Assembly: GCA_027484725.1 (NCBI GenBank)
Contig: JAIXSK010000016.1
Span: 124,001 to 188,000 of the forward strand
Source of the DNA: Flavobacterium sp.
GTDB lineage: Bacteria; Bacteroidota; Bacteroidia; Flavobacteriales; Flavobacteriaceae
Length of the DNA: 64,000 nucleotides
Direction of reading: 5' to 3'
The first letter of the stretch is position 1. Each line of letters begins with the position of its first letter. The translations under genes and the position numbers were made by a program. Positions 1-8,822 of this stretch are shown here, piece after piece. The notes below the pieces were generated by a model, which was given only the letters and a program-made list of their open reading frames with translations, was not told the origin of the DNA and searched no databases.

Positions 1-3000
1 GCCAATACTGCTTTGACAAGTTTGTTTTGTTACTACAATCAATTGACAAGTCTTGATTTGAGTAATAATAACTTGCTCACATCCGTCAATTGCGGCGAGA
101 ATCGGTTGGCCAATCTAAATTTGAATGGAATTACTAATTTGACTTCTTTAGATTGTAAATTTCAATCGGATAATTTTACCATCACCGGAAATGCTTTAGC
201 AGGTTTGAATTTGCTGGAGTATGAAGGCCAAACTTCTGTTGTAACTGTTAACGGATTCCCATCAATCGGAAATGTTCGGGTCATACCGAGGTCAATTGCT
301 AATTTTACACTTAATTTAAACAATATTTATTCAGGAGCAAATGTTGAAATCAAACCCGAAATTGCAACAACGGTTACTGTTAATGCGCCCGGACAAAGTT
401 TATTATCGCTCAATTGTAATGACAGTCAAATAACTGATTTAATCATCAATGGGTTTACCAGTATAGGTGATCTGAATTGCGTCAATAATAAATTGACTAA
501 TTTAAACATTGGCGGAAATACCTCTATTACAAATTTGAGTTGCCAATTTAATGAATTAGCAACGCTTAATTTAAGTACGGTAAATAATCTTCAAATCCTG
601 AATTGTAATAATAACAAACTCACCAGTCTTGATCAGATCAACGGTGCAACATTGAAATCGTTGATTTGCAGAAATAATCTCTTAACTTCATTAGATCTTA
701 ACGGTTTTACAAACTTAATTACACTAGATTGCTCAAAGGAAGGTTATCCGAATCTGGGGAATTACATTACCAGTCTCAACTTGACAGCACTACCAAATTT
801 GATTACACTCAATTGTCGCGGTAATCGATTGACTTCTTTAATTTTAAACGGATTGTCTAGTTTGGAAAGTATTGATTGCTCTTCTCAAGGTGAAAATTCA
901 AATGAATTAACCACACTTGATTTAACCGGATTAACAAGTTTGAAATACTTAGATTGTTCTGCGTATTTACCAATTTTTGTTGGCAACCGCATTACCAACT
1001 TGAATGTTAGCGGCTTGACCAATCTTAGAGAATTGCGATGTTCAGGCAATAAAATTCCGAATCTAACGGTGACTGGCTTGACCAATCTAACTCATTTAAC
1101 CTGTTCTCGCAATTTACTCACTACATTAGATTTGACAGGTTTGACTAATTTAATTGAACTGGATTATGCAGAAAATCAATTGTCAACCTTGAATTTGAAT
1201 GGCTTAATCAACCTTAAAAAATTAGATTGCTCTGCCAATTATTTAACAACATTAAATGTGATTAACTTAACCAATTTGACTTCATTGCTTTGTATGTATA
1301 ACCAACTCACAACATTAAATATTAGTGGCTTGGTCAATTTGAAACGATTATGGTGTTTTCAAAATCAAATTGCTTCTTTAGATTTGAGCGATTCTGTTGA
1401 ACTTGAAGATATAAACTGCGGCATCAATTCTTTGACGAGCCTTGATTTAACAGGACTCCACAAAATAAAAGACTTAAGATTTGATGTTAATAGCATTTCA
1501 ACTATTGATCTGAGCGGATTGCCTGAATTAAGAAGCTTAGTCTGTCAGTCCAACCAAATCACGAGTTTAGATTTGAGCAATAATCCTCTTTTGACTGATC
1601 TAAACTACGGCTACAATCAATTGCCGAATGTAAACTTGACCAATTTACCTTTGCTTATGTCTTTGCAATGTAATGGAAATCAAGTTACTAGTTTAGATTT
1701 GAGCCTTTTTCCAAATCTAAGTACACTGGGATGCTCAGACAATTTGCTTACGAGTTTAGATCTAAGTAATTCACCTGCTCTAAGTTACTTGGATTGCTAT
1801 AATAATCAACTGACTACTTTAGATATTAATAATTGTAGTCAGAATTTTCAAAGATTGTATTGTCAAAACAACCAACTGACCTCTTTGTTTATCAAGAATG
1901 GCAAAGATGAACTTTCCGTTGAATTCGGCAACAACCCAAATTTGGCCTACATCTGTGCCGATGAATCTCAGGTTGACACGATTCAATCTCAGTTGAATAC
2001 AATGGGCATGACTGCAACTGTCTGTAACTCATATTGTACTTTTTTGCCTGGAGGCAGTTTTAATTCGCTGTTGGGAAAAACCATTTTTGACGAGAATAAC
2101 AATGGTTGTAACGCCAATGACCCATTACACCCAAACATCAGAATAGACATAAACGACGGTACTAATACAGGTTCGGCGTTTACCAATACACAAGGTATTT
2201 GTACTTTTTACACAACGGCAGGCAGCTATGATATTTATCCGAATATAGAGAATGCATCCGCCTTCAACATAACTCCTGCAACTGCTACCATTAATTTTCC
2301 GGATAGTAATAACAATACAAGTACACAAGATTTCTGTATCACGGCCAATGGTATTCATCCGGACTTAGAGGTTGTTTTAGCTCCTACCAATGCTGCCCGT
2401 CCGGGTTTTGATGCAGATTACAAAATTGTCTTCAAGAACAAAGGCAATCAGACACTTTCCGGCAATGTACATTTGCTTTTTGACGATACGCGATTAGATT
2501 ATGTTTCGTCTGTAGGAGTTCAACCGGTTCAAGCCGGCGGTTCTTTAACTTGGGAATACTATAATTTGATGCCTTTTGAGAGCAGAACGATTGAGCTGGT
2601 ACTGAATGTCAATTCACCCACAGAAACACCTGCGGTAAATAATGGCGACATACTCAATTTTACCACTTCCATTACGCCCGATGCAAATGATGTACTGCCG
2701 TCTGATAATCAATTTAGTTTTACCCAAAACGTGGTTGGTTCTTTTGATCCAAATGATATCATTTGTTTAGAAGGATCTACTGCTCCCACAACTGATATAG
2801 GTAACTATTTGCATTATTTGACTCGTTTTGAGAACACCGGAACTTTTTATGCTGAGCAAATAGTTGTAAAGATTTTGATTGATCCAAGCAAATATGATGT
2901 CAGTTCATTGCAAGTTTTAGGATCGTCACACAATGCTAAAACCCGAATTACAGGTAATTTGGTAGAGTTTATTTTTGAAGATATTAACTTGGCTGCGATT

Positions 3001-3408
3001 CAAGGCGATCCACCGGTTGGCGGGCATGGCGATGTATTGTTCAAGATAAAAACCAAAAACGATTTGCAGGTGAATGATATGGTTGTACAAAGAGCCGGAA
3101 TTTATTTTGATTACAATTTTCCGATTGTCACCAATGATGCACAAACCACATTTGCTTTGTTGAATCAAAATATTTTTGAAAGAGATAATACCATAGTTGT
3201 TTCGCCCAATCCAACAACAAATGCGGTTAATATTCAATCTGAATCAAATATTAAATCTTTAGAGTTTTATGATATACAAGGTAGAATTCTACAGACTTTG
3301 TTAGGCAATACACATCGTTTTGATATTTCAAACAAAGCCAACGGAATCTACTTCTTAAAGATCACCACCGAACAAGGCAGTGTTATAGCCAAAATTATCA
3401 AAGAATAA
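1..3408 (+). CDS. LRR surface protein with T9SS C-terminal sorting domain (5' partial)
   Basis: The reading frame is open from the first base of the window, so the true start and the signal peptide lie upstream; 1135 residues are visible. Roughly the first 660 residues are leucine-rich repeats of about 21 residues with the recurring pattern LTSLDLSGLTNL followed by LxCSxNQ. Next come a short SdrD-B-like segment (FLPGGSFNSLLGKTIFDENN) and a beta-rich region with the phrases GSFDPNDI and FENTGT, shared with the two other LRR genes of this window. The last ~75 residues are a type A sorting domain (VSPNPTTN, YDIQGR, NGIYFLKI, ending in lysine-rich sequence). Family knowledge: such proteins are exported by the type IX system and anchored or released at the surface. 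The ligand is unknown. A terminator follows directly. Confidence 0.9.
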   Translation, partial: ANTALTSLFCYYNQLTSLDLSNNNLLTSVNCGENRLANLNLNGITNLTSLDCKFQSDNFTITGNALAGLNLLEYEGQTSVVTVNGFPSIGNVRVIPRSIANFTLNLNNIYSGANVEIKPEIATTVTVNAPGQSLLSLNCNDSQITDLIINGFTSIGDLNCVNNKLTNLNIGGNTSITNLSCQFNELATLNLSTVNNLQILNCNNNKLTSLDQINGATLKSLICRNNLLTSLDLNGFTNLITLDCSKEGYPNLGNYITSLNLTALPNLITLNCRGNRLTSLILNGLSSLESIDCSSQGENSNELTTLDLTGLTSLKYLDCSAYLPIFVGNRITNLNVSGLTNLRELRCSGNKIPNLTVTGLTNLTHLTCSRNLLTTLDLTGLTNLIELDYAENQLSTLNLNGLINLKKLDCSANYLTTLNVINLTNLTSLLCMYNQLTTLNISGLVNLKRLWCFQNQIASLDLSDSVELEDINCGINSLTSLDLTGLHKIKDLRFDVNSISTIDLSGLPELRSLVCQSNQITSLDLSNNPLLTDLNYGYNQLPNVNLTNLPLLMSLQCNGNQVTSLDLSLFPNLSTLGCSDNLLTSLDLSNSPALSYLDCYNNQLTTLDINNCSQNFQRLYCQNNQLTSLFIKNGKDELSVEFGNNPNLAYICADESQVDTIQSQLNTMGMTATVCNSYCTFLPGGSFNSLLGKTIFDENNNGCNANDPLHPNIRIDINDGTNTGSAFTNTQGICTFYTTAGSYDIYPNIENASAFNITPATATINFPDSNNNTSTQDFCITANGIHPDLEVVLAPTNAARPGFDADYKIVFKNKGNQTLSGNVHLLFDDTRLDYVSSVGVQPVQAGGSLTWEYYNLMPFESRTIELVLNVNSPTETPAVNNGDILNFTTSITPDANDVLPSDNQFSFTQNVVGSFDPNDIICLEGSTAPTTDIGNYLHYLTRFENTGTFYAEQIVVKILIDPSKYDVSSLQVLGSSHNAKTRITGNLVEFIFEDINLAAIQGDPPVGGHGDVLFKIKTKNDLQVNDMVVQRAGIYFDYNFPIVTNDAQTTFALLNQNIFERDNTIVVSPNPTTNAVNIQSESNIKSLEFYDIQGRILQTLLGNTHRFDISNKANGIYFLKITTEQGSVIAKIIKE

Positions 3409-3430
3409 AACACAGCATCACTTTTGTAAA

Positions 3431-3465
3431 AGCCTTTCTGATGATACAATCGGAAGGGCTTTTTT
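3431..3465 (+). terminator. Rho-independent terminator after first LRR gene
   Basis: A 12-bp stem (AGCCTTTCTGAT with ATCGGAAGGGCT, two G-T wobbles) and a 6-base loop are followed by a run of T. It lies 22 bases after the stop codon and separates this gene from the downstream sensor kinase. Confidence 0.8.
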
Positions 3466-3545
3466 ATTTTCTCGGCCAGATGGTTCATTTACTCGCTAAA
3501 ATAGCATGCGTGTTCATCAACTCAAAATCAATTGAATGATTCAAT

Positions 3546-3553
3546 TACATTTG
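3546..3553 (+). promoter_or_regulatory. Possible Bacteroidota -7 box for the two-component operon
   Basis: TACATTTG matches the TAnnTTTG -7 consensus of Bacteroidota promoters exactly and sits 19 bases before the ATG of the sensor kinase. No TTG at the usual -33 distance was found, so support is moderate at best. Confidence 0.35.
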
Positions 3554-3572
3554 TTTCATCAATTTGATTGAA

Positions 3573-5570
3573 ATGAAAAAGACATTCATCATCTGTATTT
3601 TAACTTTGTGTTTGCGCCCGATTGGTTTTGCGCAATCACTCGATAGTTTGCAGCAAGCATTACAAAAAACGACCAATGATATTGATCGAGTTAAAACGCT
3701 CAATGCCATTTCTGACCAATATAAATACACGCAACCCAAACTCACCGCTGATTATGCGCTCAAAGCACTTCAAATTGCTCAGCGAATTCAGTACAAAAAG
3801 GCGCAAGGCGATGCTTATTTGAATTTAGGAAATGCCGCCATCATTTCAGGCGATTATCCCAAAGCGATGGATTATTTCTTAAAGGCGCGCACTATTTTTG
3901 AAACCGAAATTTCAGCACAGTCTGATGAGCAACTGGCCAGCAAAGCGAGTTTGGCCAAGGCCTACGGAAGCATCGGAATTGTTTTGGCAGAGCAAAGTAA
4001 TTACGCCAAGGCCATTGAATATCATCTCAAGGCGGTTAAATTATATGAAGCCATCAATGATCCAAAAAAGTCTGCCCAAGTGTACAACAACATCGGTGTT
4101 GCTTATAAAGCGCAATTGGCCGATTTCAAAGCGCTCACTTATTTTGTCAAAGCGCTCAAACTGCAAGAAAAAGTACACGATCCAAATATCGGAATCACCC
4201 AAACCAATATTGCTAATTGTTATCTCAAGCAAAAGAATTATGCGCAAGCTCTGATTTATTACAACCAAGCCAAAACCAGTATTGACAAGCATCCTGATGT
4301 GCGCGCTTTGGGTGAATGGCTGAACAACATGGGTTTGTATTACCAACAAGCAGGCGCTGCTGAAAAAGCCATTGAGATTTGGAAAAAATCTATTGAAAAC
4401 AGTCAAAGCATGGGCGATCGTTTTGCACAGGCCGACACGCATTTGTATTTGGGCGAATTGTATTTGTCGTTGCATCAGTTCTCGCAAGCACTGTTCCATG
4501 CGCAAACGGCTTTGCAACTGGCCAGCGAATTGAATGTTTTAGAACAAAAAATGGCTGCTGAAAAATTACTCAGCGATATTTATACACATCAAAACGACGC
4601 CTCGAAAGCTTTTGCGCATTTCAGATTATACAGCGCTGCCAAAGACAGCTTGAACAATGCCGAAAGCATTCGCAAAGGTCTTGAAGCCGAGATGAATTTT
4701 GAATTTGAAAAGCGCGAAGTACTGCAAAAAGAAGCGCTTCAGAAAAAAGAACTCTTGATGCAAGAACAGGCCAAACAAAACCGCTTGGAATTAATTTTTG
4801 GCGTATTGCTCGCTTTGTTACTCGCCGGCATCGGATTTTTATATTACAACCGCATGCAACTCAAAAAGCATTTAACACTGCAAAAAGAGCTTGCCGAATA
4901 CGAACAGAAAGCGTTGCACTTGCAAATGAATCCGCATTTTGTGTTCAATTGTTTGGGATCGATATCGAGTTTTATTGTCAAAAACGGAACGCATTCGGCC
5001 GTGAAGTATTTGGCCAAATTCTCTAAACTCATGCGCCTGACTTTAGAATATTCAAAACAATCATTGATTCCGATTCACAAAGAAATTCAAAGCTTAGAGA
5101 ATTATCTTGAGCTAGAACAACTCCGGTTCAACCACAAATTTGAATTTTCCATTACCAAAGACAAAAGCATTGAAGACGATTTGGCTTTGCCGCCTTTGTT
5201 GTTGCAACCTTTTGTTGAAAACGCCATCATTCACGGAGTCATTCCGAGTAAAGAAATGGGCATGATTCAAATTGATTTTTCAATTCAAGATCAAAGCTTG
5301 GTTTGCAGTATTCAAGACAATGGTATTGGTATTCAAGCCTCACGCGCCATCAAAGAAAATTCGGTTTCGGTACATCAGTCGATGGCATTGGATATTACCA
5401 AAAAACGTTTGCAAATGATAGCCAGTTCCATGGCACAAAAGGCTGAAGTGATTATTGAAGATTTAACAACGCTTCAAGCAGGCCAAACAGGAACCCGGGT
5501 TATCTTGCATTTGCCCATTCAATACCTGGACAACAAATTAGTTTCTCACACCGATAATTTAGCATCATGA
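3573..5570 (+). CDS. TPR-containing LytS-type sensor histidine kinase
   Basis: A 665-residue protein that begins with a signal peptide (MKKTFIICILTLCLRPIGFAQS). It then has several tetratricopeptide repeats (about residues 40-340, e.g. KAIEYHLKAVKLYEA), a short coiled-coil, one transmembrane segment (about 410-430, LIFGVLLALLLAGIGFLYY) and a cytoplasmic His_kinase domain of the LytS/YehU class. The phosphoacceptor is the His of LQMNPHFVFN and the ATP site includes LLLQPFVENAIIHG and DNGIGI. A TTG start 9 bases upstream is possible, but the ATG at 3573 directly precedes the signal peptide. The stop overlaps the regulator start by four bases (ATGA), so the pair is translationally coupled. The periplasmic TPR domain probably senses a protein or envelope signal; the stimulus is unknown. 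Confidence 0.9.
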   Translation: MKKTFIICILTLCLRPIGFAQSLDSLQQALQKTTNDIDRVKTLNAISDQYKYTQPKLTADYALKALQIAQRIQYKKAQGDAYLNLGNAAIISGDYPKAMDYFLKARTIFETEISAQSDEQLASKASLAKAYGSIGIVLAEQSNYAKAIEYHLKAVKLYEAINDPKKSAQVYNNIGVAYKAQLADFKALTYFVKALKLQEKVHDPNIGITQTNIANCYLKQKNYAQALIYYNQAKTSIDKHPDVRALGEWLNNMGLYYQQAGAAEKAIEIWKKSIENSQSMGDRFAQADTHLYLGELYLSLHQFSQALFHAQTALQLASELNVLEQKMAAEKLLSDIYTHQNDASKAFAHFRLYSAAKDSLNNAESIRKGLEAEMNFEFEKREVLQKEALQKKELLMQEQAKQNRLELIFGVLLALLLAGIGFLYYNRMQLKKHLTLQKELAEYEQKALHLQMNPHFVFNCLGSISSFIVKNGTHSAVKYLAKFSKLMRLTLEYSKQSLIPIHKEIQSLENYLELEQLRFNHKFEFSITKDKSIEDDLALPPLLLQPFVENAIIHGVIPSKEMGMIQIDFSIQDQSLVCSIQDNGIGIQASRAIKENSVSVHQSMALDITKKRLQMIASSMAQKAEVIIEDLTTLQAGQTGTRVILHLPIQYLDNKLVSHTDNLAS

Positions 5571-6328
5571 TTACAACGGTATTAATTGACGATGACAGCA
5601 ATTTGCGTGACGGCATGCGCGAACTCTTGGCTTTTTATGCACCTGATATTGTGATTGTAGGCGAAGCTGAAGATGTTGCATCAGGAGTTGCAGTCATGGA
5701 TAAACTCAAACCACAAGTAGTGTTTTTAGACATTCAACTCAACGACGGAACCGGTTTTGACGTGCTTGAAAAGTTGACCCAGAAAAATGGCAGTATGTCA
5801 TCGCACATTGTTTTTATCACGGCCCATGAACAATATGCCATTAAAGCCTTTAGGTTCAGTGCGCTTGATTTTTTACTCAAACCCGTTGACCCGGACGAGT
5901 TAGAAACAGTCATTGGCAAAATCAGAAACGTACTCAAGAAGAACAACAGTTATGCGCATATTGATTTGCTGCTTGAGAACATCCGCAAAAAAGTAGACAA
6001 TTTTAAACGCATTGCGCTCACAACTTCTGAAGGAATTCACTTGTTTGAAGTAAGCGATATTATTCGGTGTGAAGGCGAGGATAATTACACCACTTTTTAC
6101 ATCAAAAACAACAAGCCGCTAATCATATCAAGAACGCTCAAAGAATATGAAGAGTTGCTGTCTGAGTATGGTTTTGAACGCATTCATCAATCGCATTTAA
6201 TCAACATTGCTTATTTAAAATCATATGTCAAAAAAGACGGAGGTTATGTGGTGATGGCCGACAACACACAGCTCCCGATTTCACAACGAAAAAAAGAAAG
6301 ACTACAAGAAATCATCAAATCGCTTTAA
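5567..6328 (+). CDS. LytTR-family response regulator
   Basis: A 253-residue protein. The receiver domain (1-120) carries the acidic cluster IDDD at 7-10, the phosphoacceptor Asp55 in VFLDIQL and the conserved Lys in LLKPVD. A LytTR DNA-binding domain (about 150-253) shows the typical DIIRCEGEDNYT and FERIHQSHLIN segments. It is the cognate partner of the overlapping kinase gene. LytTR regulators act as dimers on direct repeats near promoters. The LRR gene 44 bases downstream has no visible terminator in front of it, so it is probably cotranscribed and may be a target. Confidence 0.92.
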   Translation: MITTVLIDDDSNLRDGMRELLAFYAPDIVIVGEAEDVASGVAVMDKLKPQVVFLDIQLNDGTGFDVLEKLTQKNGSMSSHIVFITAHEQYAIKAFRFSALDFLLKPVDPDELETVIGKIRNVLKKNNSYAHIDLLLENIRKKVDNFKRIALTTSEGIHLFEVSDIIRCEGEDNYTTFYIKNNKPLIISRTLKEYEELLSEYGFERIHQSHLINIAYLKSYVKKDGGYVVMADNTQLPISQRKKERLQEIIKSL

Positions 6329-6371
6329 ACACGAAATCATGAATACAAAATATACTCATAAACCTAGCTCA

Positions 6372-8774
6372 ATGAGAAATATAGTCCTGTTGTTGCTGTT
6401 TTTTACCGGGATGGTAAAGGCTCAGATTGTGAATATCATCGATCCGAATTTTAAGGCAGCGCTCATTGCCGATGGCATTGATACCAATGGCGACGGTGAG
6501 ATTCAAACTCTTGAAGCTTTTGTGGTCAACCAATTGCATGTGGATCATGCGAATATTTCCAATCTGATTGGCTTGTCGAGTTTTGTTAATGTGACCTCGT
6601 TGTATTGCGAAAACAACAACATCACTTTTTTGGATCTTTCAGGAAATCCGAATATCAATTATATCAAATGCAGTAATAATCAGTTATCTTTTCTCAATGT
6701 CAGCAATAATATGGGGTTGACGGATTTGCTCTGTGACAGTAATAATCTCAACGGAATCAATGTTAGTAACAATCCCAATTTGACAGATTTGTGGCTTTTT
6801 AATAATAATTTGACTTCTTTAGATGTAAGTAGCTGCTCCAGTTTACGAGTTTTATCTTGCGGACAGAATGCCTTGACTTCATTGGATTTGACCAATAATT
6901 TGAATTTAACTAATCTGCAGTGTTCAGAAAATCTGCTTACGAGTCTCAATGTAAACGGCTTGACCAATTTAACCAATTTGTATTGTACTCAAAACCAACT
7001 GACCTCGCTAGATGTAAGTAGTTTGACCCATTTGCTGTATTTATATTGCGAATTCAACCAGCTTCCGGCGATCAACTTAAATGGGCTGGTTAATCTTAAA
7101 CGTTTCTATTGTAATGGCAACCAATTAACATCTCTTGATTTTACTGGTTTGACAGCCTTAGAGCAAGTAAGTTGTGACGAAAATCAATTAACCACTTTAG
7201 ACTTAAGTCAACAATCATCGTTGGTGATTTTAAGATGTCGCTTAAACAATCTGGATTCTTTATTTATTAAAAACGGTGCCGATAACAGTGTACAGTTGTA
7301 TTTTGACGGCAACCCCAACATCGCTTTTATTTGCGCAGACGAGGTTGAATTTACAGGCGTCCAATTGCTTTTAACTTCTTATGGTTATACCAATTGTGTT
7401 TTGAACAATTATTGCACTTTCACGCCCGGGGGCAATTACAACACCATTTCTGGTACTTTGACTTTTGATAACAATCAAGATGGTTGTGGTCTGGATGATG
7501 ATAGGCCCAAAAATATTAGAGTAAACGTAAACGACGGATCCAATTTAAGTGCAGTTTTTACGAATTCCTCCGGATTGTATACAACCTATACACAAGAAGG
7601 AAGTTTTGAGGTGACACCTTCTGTAGAAAACCCAACTTGGTTTACCTTTTCACCCAACAATGCTACAATTCCATTTGCTGATAACAATAACAATTCGGCA
7701 ACACAAAATTTCTGTATCACCTCTAATGGTTCACACCAAGATTTAGAAATTGCTTTGGTTCCGATTGGACCAGCAAGACCTGGTTTTGATGCCGTGTATG
7801 AGTTGGTTTTGCACAACAAAGGAAATCAATTCATGAATGATTGGACAGGTGTACTGTTGCAGTATGATGCTTTAAAAATGAGTTTTGTATCATCAAGCAT
7901 AGTCAATTCTAGTTCTGGTGTAGGGGTTTTAGAATGGGGTTATTTTTTAGCGCCTTTTCAGACCCAGACCATTGAAGTGGTTTTTCACATCAATTCACCT
8001 GTAGATGTTCATCCGGTTGTGAATGGCGATGTGTTGAATTTTACGGCAGTTTTTAACCCGATCAGTACTGATGAAAATCAAGCTGACAACACGTTTGTTT
8101 ATCATCAAACGGTAGTTGGTTCTTATGATCCGAACGATATTACCTGCTTAGAAGGCGATGTTGTGCCGCCAACAGAAATAGGCAATTACCTTCATTATGT
8201 GATTAATTTTGAAAACACCGGAACTTATCCGGCAGAAAATGTAGTAGTTAAAACCGAAGTAGATACCTCAAAATTTGAGATTAATTCTTTGCAATTAATG
8301 AATGCCAACTTTCCTGTTGATGCGAGAATTACGGGAAACAAAGCAGAGTTTATCTTCAAAAACATCCAATTGCCTATTGGGGGTCATGGTCATATACTAC
8401 TGAAAATTAAAACCAAAAATATATTGGTTACCGGGAGTTCTGTGTCTAATCGAGGCGATATTTTCTTTGATTACAACGCGCCTGTTGATACCGGTTTGGC
8501 CACTACGGTTTTTCAAACTTTATCTAATACCGGTTTTGCAACAGACAGCAGTGTAACGATTACACCGAATCCGGCTTCTGAATTTGTTTTAGTGCAAGCC
8601 AATAGTCTGATTCAATCGGTTGAGGTATACGATACTTTAGGTAGAATCATCCAAACGATTATCATCAATAAAAACGAATCTAAACTCAATATTAATTCCT
8701 ATTCATCAGGAACTTATTTCATCAAAATTGTTACTGAAAAAGGCGCCAAAGTGCAAAAATTGCTGAAAAAATAA
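6372..8774 (+). CDS. LRR surface protein with T9SS sorting domain
   Basis: About 800 residues. The start at 6372 gives a clean signal peptide (MRNIVLLLLFFTGMVKAQ); an in-frame ATG at 6339 would add 11 residues. After the signal comes IIDPNFKAALIADGIDTNGDGEI, with an EF-hand-like DTNGDGEI segment, then about a dozen 21-residue LRRs (LTSLDVSSLTHLLYLYCEFN type). The same SdrD-B-like and beta-rich modules as in the neighbouring LRR genes follow (FTPGGNYNTISG, GSYDPNDITCLEGD). It ends in a type A sorting domain (ITPNPASEF, SGTYFIKIV). It lies in the kinase/regulator operon. Predicted secreted or surface-anchored; the function is probably binding or adhesion (inference). Confidence 0.88.
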   Translation: MRNIVLLLLFFTGMVKAQIVNIIDPNFKAALIADGIDTNGDGEIQTLEAFVVNQLHVDHANISNLIGLSSFVNVTSLYCENNNITFLDLSGNPNINYIKCSNNQLSFLNVSNNMGLTDLLCDSNNLNGINVSNNPNLTDLWLFNNNLTSLDVSSCSSLRVLSCGQNALTSLDLTNNLNLTNLQCSENLLTSLNVNGLTNLTNLYCTQNQLTSLDVSSLTHLLYLYCEFNQLPAINLNGLVNLKRFYCNGNQLTSLDFTGLTALEQVSCDENQLTTLDLSQQSSLVILRCRLNNLDSLFIKNGADNSVQLYFDGNPNIAFICADEVEFTGVQLLLTSYGYTNCVLNNYCTFTPGGNYNTISGTLTFDNNQDGCGLDDDRPKNIRVNVNDGSNLSAVFTNSSGLYTTYTQEGSFEVTPSVENPTWFTFSPNNATIPFADNNNNSATQNFCITSNGSHQDLEIALVPIGPARPGFDAVYELVLHNKGNQFMNDWTGVLLQYDALKMSFVSSSIVNSSSGVGVLEWGYFLAPFQTQTIEVVFHINSPVDVHPVVNGDVLNFTAVFNPISTDENQADNTFVYHQTVVGSYDPNDITCLEGDVVPPTEIGNYLHYVINFENTGTYPAENVVVKTEVDTSKFEINSLQLMNANFPVDARITGNKAEFIFKNIQLPIGGHGHILLKIKTKNILVTGSSVSNRGDIFFDYNAPVDTGLATTVFQTLSNTGFATDSSVTITPNPASEFVLVQANSLIQSVEVYDTLGRIIQTIIINKNESKLNINSYSSGTYFIKIVTEKGAKVQKLLKK

Positions 8775-8822
8775 GTCTCCCAACCATCAAACAAAATCAT
8801 GTACAACCTAAATTTTCATTCT

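Noticed and set aside
1..2000. Tandem short repeats as a CRISPR array
   Set aside because: The repeats are protein-coding LRR modules of about 63 bases in an open frame, without constant repeats and unique spacers.
4041..4517. 158-codon frame antisense to the sensor kinase
   Set aside because: It lies entirely within the TPR-coding region, has no recognisable domain and mirrors the periodic codon pattern of the true gene.
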